From Eutreptiella sp. 'Long Island Sound 2002' (lineage: Eukaryota > Euglenozoa > Euglenophyceae > Eutreptiales > Eutreptiaceae), in NCBI GenBank assembly GCA_964036045.1, contig OZ038388.1, positions 1,559,501 to 1,623,500 on the forward strand: DNA of 64,000 nt, in the 5' to 3' direction. Below are positions 22,520 through 36,600 of the stretch, in pieces. The stretch's first letter is position 1; each line of letters opens with the position of its first letter. Below the pieces are notes generated by a model. The model worked only from the letters and a program-made list of their open reading frames with translations, made no database searches and was not told the origin of the DNA. The translations under genes and the position numbers were made by a program.

Positions 22520-25286
22520 GGGGCTGCTGGCCTAATCGATGTGGTTTTGCCACGATGCAGAGCTGTGATGGAACATGTTTGCACGGCAGATTGCTTGTGC
22601 CCGCCACCTTGGTTGCACCTGCAATGACATCAGCTCAGCCAGAACTCCGGCCTGTGTTTTAGGATGTTTTTTAATTTTGCTTTTTTGTGAGATTTTTTTT
22701 TTGGCAACAACTGCATCTGCCTCCACCAGGATTGTGCTGGAGATGGCCTTTTGACACGATTCGACGCTACATCCCACTTCGGCGGTGTTGGGCTTGCTCA
22801 ACTGGTTCCGAACATGCGCTACACAAGATCCAGCACTGGTCAACCATACTTTCCAGCGTAGGGCGTCCTGACCTGGAGGGGAGGAATGAGACCAACACTT
22901 CTGACCTCACCTTGGCTCATTTGTCGACAAGGACGTTTTCACAAGATAACACATCCTGAAAGGCCCTTAGCAGACGCACGGGGGTGGGCAGCAAAGCCAT
23001 CAACCCTCAGGGACGCATTGACCGCTCCGCTGCATCAGCCTGCAGTAAGCATCTAAACCACTTGCTCACAAATTCGAGTCCAATTTTTCGGGTTGTCAAA
23101 TGGATGTGAGATCACTGCAAGCACGGTTCAACCTGAGAGTTGTCACAGTTTGGCACTGTAGCTCACCATCAAGTGGCAAAGGAAAGCTGGTTTGGTTGCG
23201 GGTTTTTTTTGGGGGGGTACCTGGTATTACAGCGATTTCTTGGGGTTGCCGGGTCTTGGGGTTCCAAAGAGACAAGCAGTACCATGCGTGCCCAAGAGAT
23301 CCACTGTATTTCATATCACAAGTTGTCGAGGGGGGCTTGTGCCATGCATTTTTTGCCCTTATCTCATACTCCCCCAAGAGCTCCACTTTGGCTGGAAGGA
23401 AGAGCGACCTGTTTCAAGGACGCCATGTGCGTCAGAGTGCGAAGAATGCACGTTTGGGATGGTATCAATTTGCTCCTTTGCAGACATCTTTGTAAGCAGT
23501 GTGCGCGCAGTGCACTGTTTTCATCGACTGGAACCCCGTTTCAAGCCTTGCTCTGCTCCGGGTACAAGCCAGCATCGTGGGTTATGGGCGGGCGAGGATG
23601 CCTCCACGGAAGATGATGACAATGATGAATTGAGTTTTGAGTTTTGATTTGTCTTCCTGTGCTCTTGGGAGGTCGTGGTTTGTATTGGTGAACAATGTAT
23701 CTCCAGCCACAAATGTGCACGCAGTGCGCACATGGCGCATAGTCGTCCCCTTTGTCCAGTCAACAGAAACAGAAATCAGCAGCCAGAAAGGTATGATGCT
23801 TTGTTTTAAGATCCCTGAGATTGTTGGGTCGTGCTCAACAGGGGGTTTTCCGTCACCCTCAATGTTCCGTGGGGAGATTGAGGCTTATATACAGTCTTTC
23901 TTCCCAAAGTATATATGCCTCTGGTGCTGCTGCGGGGCGGTTTGCATTTGAATAAGTGCATTGCACTATCCTCTGGGGTTCACGCCTCTGCACCAAACCA
24001 TTGGGTGCTTTCACCACGCGGCATTGCAGGATATGCAGTGGGCCATCCCATTTGCTGTGGGCCGTGATCATGGGGGCTCTGGATCACCAAGTGTGCCACA
24101 ATGCGCTGCATTGCCAGCAATCTCCTGCACCTGGCCTGTGTCGTGATGGACTATGGGCGTTGCCATGAAGGCTAAGTAACATGCCAATTGGTATTTCCGG
24201 GTGTATGCAGTGGTTTGAGTTTTTAGAAATGAGTTGTTTAAATTGGGCTTTTTCGACGAGAGCAGCAAGGCTGCCACTGATGCAGAGCACTGCAGACTTC
24301 ATTGCTGACTGCTGGCCATGGACTGCACTGATTCAGCATTTTAACCTGGACTTTATGGTGGGGATGTGACATCTCTGTGAGCTTGCAGGTTTCCTTGACT
24401 GGGATGGCAGAGGGCATCGGTATTCCAGGGCGCAAAGTCCATTCAAGCCGCTCTTACAAATCACGAATGTAGGAACTGAGGATAACTGAGGAGGACGAAG
24501 AAAAGCATGGCTACAAAAGACGAACACACAAAACAAGCCAGAGTGTGATTTCCCTCAGCTGTCTTTCCGATGAAAACTCTTGGAACCTGCGATTGCTTTT
24601 CTTTCGGGTGTGCCTACAACGAAGAAAACTGGAATGGCTGTCTGTTGGGCCTGAAACCTCAGAATCGCACAAATGCAGATTTCATGAACGCAGACGATGC
24701 CTCTTGCAGTATGTTTGGAGAAGCCCAGATAGGGATGCCTCAAGGTGTTCAGTGGGGAAGCGCTGTATGCAGTGTGCACGATGCATACAGTGCACTGTGC
24801 ATGTACTGATGATGATGGGTGCATGTGTACGCACTCTACAAATGAAATTGAGGAGCCAGTTTCTATGTCACATTGCATTCTCTACGTAGCTCGGATGGGA
24901 CCTGTCAGGGTCACAGGTGCGTGTGGTGCGGTTACTACAGTTGCAGAACTGGTCACTGTGATGCTCTATCTTCCAGGGGTTTCCAGGAACAGGACATTCT
25001 TGGTTATTTTCCCCTGGGGAGAGTTCGGGACCGACAGTTGCGAACTGCTGGCGATTTAGCCCCAACTGCCGCCGACATACCGCCGATCACACGCCAACCT
25101 CCAACACTTGATGGTCTTGATGGTCAACCAATAACCCGTTATCGCTTGTTAAGAGTTGTCTCATGATGCACCAAAACAAAATGCAGAACCTGAGGTCTGT
25201 GAGAGTATGAACGACCGAGGGGCATGGGTGTGTGGGGATATCTCTCAGGATTTGTTTGCTGTGGCCGGGGCCTCCATTCGAACACA
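22520..25286. other. Intergenic region between purN and NOG2
   Basis: It should hold the purN 3' end and the NOG2 promoter. A 151-codon frame at 23192-23647 ends in the acidic stretch EDASTEDDDNDELSFEF and might be a coding fragment, but nothing else supports it. No clear polyadenylation signal or core promoter is recognisable. Confidence 0.35.
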
Positions 25287-27588
25287 ATGCCCAAGACAAA
25301 GGTCGACAAGAAGATGGGGCCACCCACGAAGTCGCGGCGGGACAATAAGGAGCGCCCGGACCTGCGCAAAGCTCGCGACATCCGGCGTCTGAACATGTAC
25401 AAGAACAAGCTTAAGCGGGACGAAAAGGGGGAGGTGTGCAGCAGTGTTCGGTTCAGGGTGCAGGAGTAAACAGTTCTGCATGCCCTCCTCTTTGTTGCAC
25501 ACACCTGTTATGTGGCTTTGTCCACATAACAGGTGGTCCACTTCTGGGGGTGGGGGCCCTCCCCACCACCTGTTGTCACATGGCAGTGTGTCGTGTGCAG
25601 GAGGGGGGGCGATTTCGGGTGGATACATTTTTGTGGGGAATCTCGTCTGTAAGGAAGGCGGCGAAATTTTCCCTCCCGAAATTAAAAGACGTTGGCAGTG
25701 TAGTAAGCACCCTCCGTTTTTTGCAATGAGGTACTGCAAATCGCTGGTGGCCTGATGGTTGCAAAAGGTGGCGTAGTGACACCATTTCCCAGCCTGCTGC
25801 TCAAGCACAGCATGAGCTTTAGGAGTTGCAGGGTGGTGAAAATTTCCCCGCCCGAAACTGCCGGTGAAATAACCAGCATACAAAAGTCCTCCCTCCTGTA
25901 GTAGTATGACAGCGTCAGAGGACTGTCAGGGAGTCACTGACCCCGAGTCTTCAAGGGCCAAGGGTATGGGCGGTTGTCGGATGAAGGACGATGTCAAGGG
26001 GCGCATGTTGCTTGGCAATGTGACCCCGGTCTGTATCATCTCAGCACAGCGCAGTGACCCAGGTAACCGGCTGAGCACACTAAGCCCTTGCGGTGGTAAG
26101 GTGAGGTACGCAAGAACACTGATGTGGGTTGCATATGAAGCACGTGCCTCTTCCGGGCCACTATGTTCTCATCAGGGCTGTCCTTGACGAATGAGATATT
26201 TCTTTCCTTCTTTTTTTTGGTAAGGACAGCCTCAGGTCATCGGTGGCAATTCGGTTCACCGACGACGGTTGGCACTCAATCGACTGGCGCTCAACCGACA
26301 GTAATTGGTAGTTGGCGGATGGGCGACAGCAGTCACTTGTCGGCCCGCAGCCCCCCCCCCCCCTTTTTTGGATTAGGGGCCACTGTGGTTCCCATCCGGG
26401 CCCCCTGCTCTTGCACCGACCTCTGCTCCAACTCCTCAGTCCCTGTCATGCATTCTGGGGGCCGCACTCCCCTCCGCAATTGCCTACCCCCAGGGATTCT
26501 TGTAGTCAGAGCCCTAATTCCATTTCGGCCCACACGCGAAAACCCAACTGTTTGAGGCATACATGCTGATTGCGCCTGGCGGCACAAAAGGAGACGCTGG
26601 GCAACGCTTGCCAGAAATACGCGGGACACTTGGCGACGTTTGGCAAGGAGCTGAATTAGACGCGCGTGCGTGCGTGCGTGATTGTGGGTGCGTGGGCGCT
26701 TGGCAGCGCTTGGCATGGCAGGCCCTATCAGCAAGCTCTGGTTTGGGATACAGTGTGGGCACACTGTTGAATGGTCTGACTTGTGTTTATCATTGGCCTC
26801 TCTTGCCCCAAAGCCCGGCATTTGGCTGCAGCTGGTGACTCTCAGCCTTTTGGTTGATTGAGTTTCGGATGCGCTGCCTGTAGTTTGCGCCTTCCTCCCG
26901 ATACAGACGGGCGTGTGTATGGTATTAATTCGGCGTGTGGCTGTTATGACAAGGTGAAAGCACGCAGCCATGTGCCAGGGCAGCGTGATCCAGCGTGATG
27001 GCCTGCCGTCATGGCCTCCTTTGCCATGACGGTCCCCTGATGCATTTGGGCTGGGATGTGCCTGCCGTACCATTGTGCTGCGCTCCGTGGTTCTCCCCTG
27101 GACCTTGGGAGTGCTCACACCTTGTGGCTGGACTGGTATTGTACTGCAGTGGTCTGTGGGAGGCGCTGTCAGTGCACTGGCAGTCTTCCTGGCAGTCTGG
27201 CATCGCCAATGCGGCCTCATGGGGACACGAGATGCTAGGCTCCTGGGCTTGTGGAGCCACTAGAGCCTCCCGAAAATCGAGAGTCACAGGAGCACGTAGT
27301 CGGGGCCCGCGGTAGCTCCTTCACGTCTGCACCACAGATCGTTTCTGGGAGCGTGCTGGAGCATTCTGACAAAATCGAAAAAGGCAAAATGGCCCGGATT
27401 GCACCGGACCGGCGCTGGTTCGGCAACACGAAGGTGATTGGGCAGAAGGTTTTGGAAAAGTTCCGAGAGGAGCTGCAGGCGAAATATCATGACCCCTACA
27501 GGTCTGCCGGGGCTGCTGGGCTCTCTGTGCTGTCCTCATTGCCTCATCTCTCCGCTTCCTCTCCGTTCCAGGTTTGTGGTGCATGCCT

Positions 27589-27620
<32 letters not shown>

Positions 27621-30600
27621 CATGCATACAGTGTGGTGCTGAAGCAAGCCAAATTGCCTCTGACTCTTCTGGAGATCAAAGATCACGACGAGACCTCCAT
27701 CAAAAGGCAGTTGGATTGGGAAGGCACGTTCGGGAAAAAGAAGACGCGGAAGCGGCCCAAATTGAGCCAGTTTGAGTATGGGTCGATGCTGGATGCTGCC
27801 CGTGAACGCGAGGTTGCCCCTGGGTTTTGACGGGTGGGGCAGCTGTTTGCGTGTATTGTGGATAGGACGCTGTTGAATGTTTGTGCTCAGGGGTTGGTGA
27901 ATGTGTGTTTTGGAGAGGTAGAGCTCGCTGATTGAGAGGGATGATTTGGGTGAACCCACGTTGCAGAAAGTCCAGGCACAATTCGCTAATTGTGAGTGTT
28001 GGCCGTTGACAGTGACTCTTCGTGTGTACGTGCGTGTGTCTGTACCGGTACTCAGCTTTACCCCGTTCTGCTTGTGTTGCTGACTCAACATCCCCTGTAC
28101 TCCAGAACATCCGATGTTCCAGAGGGAGAGTTTTTTTCAATCACATTTATGTCTAGCCCGCTATGAAGTGTGTTGCATATGGGTTGGTGTTGCATGTTGA
28201 ATGAAGGTGGGTTGTTGTTGTTTGGTCATGTTGTGGATGGGGTTCCAGCACCCTGCCTGCCAGCCAGATGACCACCACGAATCCCACAACCGGGCGACCC
28301 AGCAGTTCCTGTTGGCTGCCATCCGTCAATTTGTCTTCCTCACCATGTTCTTTGGAATGTGTTGCCACCTCCGCGTGTCCCAAGCCGCCTATACGTGTTT
28401 ATCCGCTGGTGTCCTCCCCAGTAAAAGAACCTGCGTGGGTTGCACTGCACACAATGGAAATGCAAATGCCTGTCCAGCCAACCATCAATTTGGAAAAAAC
28501 GCTTTTTTTGTTTTTTCCCCATTTCCCCCCGTTTTTTTTTGTGTTTGTTGATGTTTTTTTTTTGGTGTTTTTTGGTGTTTTTTGGCTTTTTTTGGGGTTT
28601 TGCGATCCATTTCTGGTAAGTTTGAAATATGCAACTCGAACATTTTTCGCACATTTGTTATATTTTAACGGAATTTGTCGTGCCAGTCAGCAATCATAAC
28701 TAGTTGCCGTGGGGGTTTATTTATTCAACTTCCGATTCCAATGTGGTATGTACGAATAGGCCTAATGGACTCAATAGATACGAGATAGTTTCAATGAGCT
28801 TCACTTTTGCATTGCCAATGTACACAAAACAAGGAACATTGCATAGTTAAGGTGTGGTTCGGCAACTGACAGTAGCAAAAGGTTTGAGGGAGGGCAAGGG
28901 AAAAGGAAATAGTATGAGGCTCCCACCCTTCTCTTTCTACTTTGTATCCGTAGCCCATGCTGCCCGTGTGGCTCCGCCTCACGCTTTTCTTCCGTGGCCG
29001 ACGCCGTCAAACACTAGAACGCCAATGGCGTGGAGCTATTTGCCACTCAAGTTCCCCATTCTACTAGTAAGGCCGCCACGCGCAATGGCTGGTGTTTCCC
29101 CTCATCCCCCCCGGCCGAGGATGACCCCGCACCTCCCAAAGGGCAAGTTGCTTCGCTGCCGGTTTCCTTCCCATCTTCCGTGCAAACAGGATTATCAACC
29201 TTCTTCACTTCAAGTGCTGAGTTGCCCACTTGTGGGTGTTGCAAGAAGCTCCTAGGGGACATCGTTGTGTGCCCGGGTTGCAACCAACGTGTTCATGCCC
29301 TTTGCAAAGAAGGGGCCAAATGCTTCCGATGTGTTTGCAGGGTGTGTGACTCCCCACCAAGGGATGTTATGCGGCCCTGCAAGTCCTGTATGCATCAGGT
29401 GCATGATGCATGCGCCATCGCCGTGCCTCATCGGATCGAATGGGTATAGAAGATCTGCATCCCAAAGCCCCAGCATCGTGCTCCACCAGCAAAGAAGAAA
29501 ACTCGGAGGCATTTTCATCCCCAATGGCAAGTTGGTAGACCCCGGTTGAGGGTTGGCAACGGGGTGATGTGGTGTGTTGCTTGCAAGAAATACCCCCAGG
29601 CTGGCATGCACCAAGCATGGATTGTGGGCACCACTAGCTTCCGGCGGGTTACCGTGGTTGAGCAGCAACTCAGGGTTGCATGCAGTGGCTATGGCACTCT
29701 GGGCTAGCAACGGTGCATCCACGACCGTTGTTGGTTCTCTTGCCCAACCAGTGCGCAATGCCATTTTTGGCTTGTTCCGGTTGGCTTGCCGCATTGCCAA
29801 AAGGTGCGGGCCGTTCACTGACTTGGGCCTAGATGCAATTACCGCAACACTGGTGGGTGGAACCGTGGCACCTGCGCACCGCTCCCCACGGTCAGCCCAA
29901 GAGATCATGCACGCCATCGCTGCACCCACCCATGCGGACAAGCGAAGGTGTGACCGTGAAGGAATCCGTGTTCTTCGCTCTGGCCTCCGATAGTTCCACG
30001 GATCAGGCTGCAAATAAGCAGGAGTTGGTGTACACGCGGACGGTCTGTATGGGCAAGAGCCGCACCGCTTTCTTGGGTTTGCAAGATTTGCAGGACGGCT
30101 CGGCGGTGGGCATCCTGGCTGCGTATAAGGAGGTGATGCTTCGCGCGGGACTGTGGAGGAATGGATTAGCTGCGTCTTCTGGTACTTGCTTGGGGCAGGA
30201 GTATGACGCTCCGGAGGTGAGGGAGCGCGAGGACAGTGAGTGGCCACCAGATTTCTAAGCATGATGACAGTGCGAAGCCTTGCTTCAGACGCAATCATCG
30301 TCTTCATGTTTGGGTGGTGTGCCATGTGCAAGGCAAGAATGGGGACATCATGACGTGTCACTGGAACATATGTCAAGCATCAGACGAGAAATTCTATAGC
30401 CTTGGGCAGTGCACCTCGAAGAGAGGTTGACAGTCAGCCAATCAGTCCCTTATCTAGGCCAGCAGTCAGTGAAACAGGAACACACAGTTTGGGTTTTTTG
30501 TCAGTGGCAGACACGGCCCCAAGCAGTGGGGAGACCTTTCGCCTCAAACCGAGCAGTGGCCGAATGGTAATGTAGGCAACTGTAGACTTTTTGGATGGGT

Positions 30601-33600
30601 TCGAACCCTGGTCAGGTGAATATGGCGCCGCTGCCGCCGCCAACAGTCGGCCGACTAGGATTTGAACCGCCAACCAAAAACGTTGTGTCGGCTGCGGTAC
30701 CATTCGACCGGCGGTTGTGTGATAGCGATAAGCTTCCCCACTGCTTGGAGCCTTCTGAGCGAAAACTTTTGTTAGATCCAGCGCAAGTGCGGGCGTCGTA
30801 TACCCCCCTTTTTTGGGGTCATTCGCGTAGCATACCCCAAGGCATGATATTGGATGTCCAACCCCTTGTACAATCATTATTTTGCCCAATAAGACCATCC
30901 CCCAATGGATTTTTTATTCTGAGGCCTCTATCCCCTAAAACTGGATATCACTTTTTTGAGGGGGGGGTGGGGGGGGTAGGGGGGGGGGTCAAAGGTTTTC
31001 GCTCAGAAGCCTCCAAGCAATGGGGAAGCAGATCGCTATCAGACAACCGCCCGTCGAATGGTGACGCAGCCGACACAACGTTTTTGGTCGGCGGTTCGAA
31101 CCCCGGCCGGCCGACTGTTGGCGGCGGCGGTGGCGGCGCCGTATTGGCCTGACCAGGGTTCGAACCCGCGACCAAAAAGGCTCCAGTCAGCTGCATTACC
31201 ATTCGGCCACTGCTTGGTCTGAGGCAATGCGTCTCCCCACTGCTTGGGGCCGCGTCTGCCATTGACAAAAAACCCAAACTGTGTGTTTGTGTCTGACCGA
31301 CTGCTGGCCTGGATAAGGGACTGATTGGCTGACTGTCAACCTCTCTTCGAGGTGCACTGCCAAAGGCAATAGAATTGGGACACTAGGTCCCATGGCAAAC
31401 ATTAGACTAGAAATTTAAAATTCCTCGTACACCAGCAGAGGCCAGCAAGGGCAAAAATTGGGACACTGGGACCCATGGCAAACATTAGACTAAAAATTTA
31501 AAATTCCTAGTACACCAGGAGACACCGGCAAGGGCAAAAATTGGGACACTGGGACCCATGGCAAACATCAGACTAGAAATTTAAAATTCTTGGTACACCA
31601 GCAGGGGCCAGCAAGGGCAAAAATGAGGACACTGGTACCTATGGCAAACATCACGTTGTATTCCCTGCATTGTTGATACAAAAAGAATGAAAAAAAACGG
31701 AAAACCACAATGGTGTGTTGCCAAAAACAGCAAGTAAAGCAAAAAAATTCAGGGTACACTGGTTCATGGCACAGTGTTAAGATAGTTTTGGGTCCTCTGT
31801 CCCGGTTGGCGGTAGGTGGTAGTCGGGCTTCGGGGGTGTGGGCTGTGGTTGGGCTTGGAGGCTCTGTTTGGCGGTGGTAGGCACATTTTCAGGAAACTCA
31901 AAAAAACTCCCTTCCTCTGTAACCCTAGGATCGGCATGCACTACTCCGAGCTTTTTGAGCACTTGGGAGGCTGTTGCAGCAACATCCTCTTGGGCACTCG
32001 GGGGCGTCAAACGCCCCCTTTGCGGTATGTAGAAGCCAAAGGCAGCAAGCCCCTTTCGAGGCATCATCAAAATACTGGGAAACCAGAGATGTAATTTGGC
32101 AATTGGTCACTGTGGCAGGCACTGTCACTGTCACTGGCGTAGCTCCTGTGTTGTCGATCATCGACTTCAATGTCAGCAATCTTGAGTGCCTACAGAGGAC
32201 ACTCTCATCTCTACGTTGCGCATTCACACTGCATGCAGCACATTGCATGGAAATGACAACCTCACATGCAGCTCCATCACTGAGCTACTACTCAAAAAAA
32301 GCATCAAAAAAAGTGGCAGAAAAAGCGAAAAAAAGCGCCCTGGAATTGAACCGCTGACTTTTGAATCACTACCCTTTGCATATACCACTAACCAATAGCC
32401 TAGATTCCGCGGTAGGTACCAGATTTTTGGAAACCATCTTAACACTGTCATGGCACCAAATCACCCTAGCCCCCCCCCCCCCCATACCCCATACCAGTGC
32501 ATTACCTCTGGTTTGCATTTGTCTGTTTTTTAATTAGGTCACACCCCCCCCCATACCCCATACCCCCCCCTGAAACCCCGAAAAATGGGCTTTTGGCAGC
32601 AAGTTGTGCCCAAAAAACAACAAAAAACGGGAAAAAAACACCTGAAACTGAAAAAAAAACACCTTTTTTTGACCCACCCGTCAACCCGTCAACAGCTTTG
32701 GTGACGGGCGTTTGCACGACCCCTGACCGCACAGTGACATGCAGTGCGACACTCCTTGGCGACTGGCCCGTCACAGAGTGAGGGCGATGTGTATCATTTT
32801 GAATTGAGTGTAATCAAGTGCATTCAGCTGCCGTTGCGTTGCCCGTTTACTGCCCTGCATTGCGGTAGGTACTTTATCAGCAGAACGTGCACAAGGACAA
32901 GCAGACGCAGGCGGCGCAGTTCCAAAAGTTCATGGCCCCTCCGGACAAATTGGAGCACGACGTCTTTAAGAAGGGACAGTCTGCACGCATTTGGGGTGAG
33001 CTGTACAAAGTTATTGACTCCTCAGACGTCATTATTCAGGTGATCTCTGCCTCTCTGCTGCCTTCCTGCAAGGCTCCCCTAGGCTCCCACCCCTACTCAC
33101 CTTCCATCTCCCACTTGGCTCATTGCTAGCCAGGGGTATCCAGACTGGGATGGGGAGGGGGGGTCATCGTTGCTCAGGTCTGTGGGGGAGCGTTAGCGCG
33201 CCGGGCACGCGCCGGGCATCTTTTTTTGACCATTCCCCACCCGTGCCTGTTTTTGCCTCCACCTCACCAAATAGTTTGGAGTACCTTCTCGCGGTGTCCA
33301 AGAATTTGGCCCATCCTTTGCACCCAGTTTATGACGATGGCAAGGGTGGTGGTTGGAAGTGGTGGGAGTGACATTTTGTGTTGTTCAATTCTCATATCTC
33401 GGCTTATGCAAGGTGCCTTGCAGGGAAGGTTTGCGGTCTAGTGCAGTCTACTTGGGGTACTTCCCAAGGTGAGGACAAACCTGGGGCAAGAGATAAGATA
33501 CTCAACACAAAGGTAGCGCGCCGGGCATGCGCCAGGCGCGCGCCGGGCAAACATTCCCCCTGTGTCGGGGATTTGCTGACCTGTCCACCGTCTGAGTGCA

Positions 33601-36600
33601 TCGAAGTCAAAGGGAGCGGCCTCTTGCGTGTCGTTGTGCACTCTGATCCCAGGTTTTGGATGCCCGTGACCCCATGGGGACTCGGAGTAAAACACTGGAG
33701 GGGTATATTCAGAAGGAGAAGAAGTACAAACACGTAATCTTTGTGTTGAACAAGTGCGATCTGATACCCACGTGGGCCACCTCCAGGTCTGCGAGGGGGC
33801 ATGTGCATGCAGGGTTGTGGCCAGTATGTCGTCATTTGTGGTCGTGTGCGCTGCATGTCATGTAGACCGGGCCAAAGCTGTCCCGGTTTGAGCCCACGGT
33901 GACCTGATTTGGCCCTTGGAAAAGCTCACAATCCTTAAAAATGGGCAAAGAGGGTTCAAACGGCATCTCGCCAAAAGTTTTCCCAGATCACTGGGATGCC
34001 CAAACCGGTGGTTTTAGCCCGTTTTGAGCCCGTCCTGGCCCATTTGGACAGAGTCTTTTGCACCAGGCCTTTTCTTAGTGCCTCGCCCACGGCTCGGGGT
34101 GCGTGCATGCCTTTTTCAAAATGATAGGTGCCTCCTTCTGATGGGACCCCCCCACCAAGAGTGGGTTGGTGGTTTGAGGGGAAGGGCTACATTCCTGGCG
34201 CCGAAGGCACCCGAAATTTTTTCCCACATACTTGTGTTGGTCAGTTGGTGAGTGGGTGGGTGCCTTTTGAGCTGAGCCCCCCCCCCCCCCCATGGGGGTA
34301 GGCCAAGTGCTGTGGGTGCCTGCCAAAAGTGGGTGCCTCCCCTTCTCATTCTGCAGCCCCTCCCCCATTGCTAAGAAAAGCATTGTTTTGCACCCATATG
34401 GCCTGCCCTAGAGCTGTGTTGGGGAGCCACCCAGAGTTGGGGAGAGGGGGTGTAGCTTAGAGGATGGGTGTCACACTGCATCACACTGGGGAATGGCCCT
34501 GTTTCTTGCAAAACCTGTTGTAATTTCAGGAAAATCCGTCCCGAGTGCCTGTGTGTGGGCATGTTCGCAATCTTTGACGTGGAATACCTGATTCATGTAA
34601 GAACAACACACGAGCTCTGTCGATACAATACACCACCTGCTGGACATGAGTTGCGTCATTGAACACACTATTTTCAGTGTACAACACGTGATTTGGATCA
34701 GAAAAACCCCCATGCTAGCCCTTGATATGCTCATATTGTGTATCCCAATGACTCGTGATTATGTGGTGTCTGCTTCACGTGTTTGTTTTGCTGCATGCTG
34801 TTATATGAAGCATTGGTTTTTAGGTTTCCGTGGGACCATGAGATTTGATTTTGCATGCGGTGCCAGCGAGCAGAAAACCTGAGAAATCACGTGCCCTCGA
34901 CACAAGTCTGACACGATGCAAGTAAGATATGTAAAGCGAAGTTTCTTGTGCCATGTGCTGGGGGGTCGACTTCGAATTGAATCTGAAGGTAGACATTACG
35001 GGCCAGCCAGATGTCGCATGTGGTAATCAATATGGATGGAATGAATGCACACACTGGTGCACCCGCAGTCCAGATTTTGTGGTGTGTTCCAGCTTAGGAC
35101 TGGGTATGTTCCATGGTGTGATGATTGACCCATTGATCCGCCCTATGCTTCGGCACTGTGCAATGCAACAAGGGGATGCCTTTGAGCCTGCCCTTTACGG
35201 CATATTTTATGGTGTTGCAGATGGATTGCATTGCTGTCACGGGAGTATCCCACTATTGCGTTCCATGCTTCGATCACCAACCCCTTTGGGAAGGGGAACC
35301 TGATCAACCTCATCCGCCAGTTCGCCAAGTTGCACAAGGTATTCCACGCACTCCGTGAAAGTGTGCCCTCCCACAGGCTTGTCCCCATGGAAGTGGACTT
35401 ACTTCTTTTCCTGCCAGTCGCCGATTCCCATCAACTACTCTCAACCGCCGCCAACCGCTGTCGGACCATCGCCAAGCACTTTCAGTGGTTGGCCACCGCT
35501 GTTGACCATCAGCCGTTTAGTGCTGCTTTCTTGCGAGGCGCACCGCAAGTGCTCCTTTGTCGCCTTGGCATGGGACGCCCTTTTTGGGGAATCACATTGC
35601 TCTTCGCTGACATGCCCACAGCAGCGCAATCGTAGCCACCGGTTTTTGCCCCTGTGTCATCAGTTGCACTCTTGTTTGTGTCAGGCAACCAACAGTGACC
35701 TCATCTCCGTGGGGCTGGTCGGATACCCAAACGTTGGCAAGAGCTCGGTCATCAACACTCTCAGGTTTGCCCTTGACTCCCATCGCATGCCCCGCTGGGT
35801 ATTGCAGGTTGGCTGTCGACTGACGACGGTTGATGCTTGGCAGACGCTGGCTGACGGTTGCAGGCGCAACGGTTTTCAGCAGGTCTGTGTTCACATTTCT
35901 CCATCAAAGACCGCTGGGATTCGAAACAATACCAGAAGTGGGTCCTTCAGCAGCGAGATTTTCTTTTTATTTTCACTCAAGGAAAGCCCTTTGGACCAAG
36001 GGTTACCCGCCAACTGCCGGTAGTTGACTGCTAACCGCCGGCGGTTATGGCCCATTTTTTTGGTCAGTAAGTACTGACCGCGGGTGAAGGTTCCTGTCCT
36101 CTCTCCAAGGACAAATTTTAGATGGATGTATTACTGGATGATTTGAAAGTTTGCTGTGTGTAGTGCCGGCTATGGCGGTGTGCGCTTTCTTTGGGTGCGG
36201 TGTACACCAACGAGATTTTGTTTTGCGTTCAGGACCTCCCTGTTTTCAGACCGCCGTGCTTTCACCCTATTTTCAATCTGTTTTGACGTCTGTACAGAGG
36301 GAAAAAGGTCTGCAACGTGGCCCCCATCCCGGGCGAAACCAAGATCTGGCAGTACATCAAACTGAGCAAGAACGTGCTGATGATTGACTGTCCCGGGGTT
36401 ATTCACCAGAGTGATGACCCCAACGACACGCACCAGGCAGTCCTGAAAGGCGTGGTGCGTGTGGAGCGCATGGAAAAGGAGGTGTGCAATGCGGTCCGCT
36501 GGGCCTCCCGCTACAGCCGTTTGACCCCTGAGACCTTTGAAAATCGGATCCAACTCTTGAGACAAGGAACCGGCTCGCAGGCGGGAATCACACTCTAACA

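Larger units (their letters stand above)
30391..31375. mobile_element. Foldback element with ~245-bp inverted arms and four tRNA-like modules
   Basis: The left end ATTCTATAGCCTTGGGCAGTG and the right end, whose reverse complement is ATTCTATTGCCTTTGGCAGTG, begin nearly identical inverted arms (about 30391-30637 and 31127-31375). Both contain CACCTCGAAGAGAGG and CACAGTTTGGGTTTTTTGTC. tRNA-like modules occur as plus (30562-30625), minus (30640-30722), plus (31045-31112), minus (31138-31212). The centre (30770-31020) equals the left half of the family B copy at 14587. No coding frame. It lies in NOG2 intron 3. Confidence 0.8.

Noticed and set aside
26333-27220. 295-codon minus-strand frame
   Set aside because: It lies across the intron 1 repeat. 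The part shared with the copy at 37565-38266 is the DNA repeat itself, and the rest lacks protein-like composition.
29252-30376. 374-codon minus-strand frame
   Set aside because: Antisense shadow of the hAT-like and finger relic; the plus strand carries the recognisable motifs.
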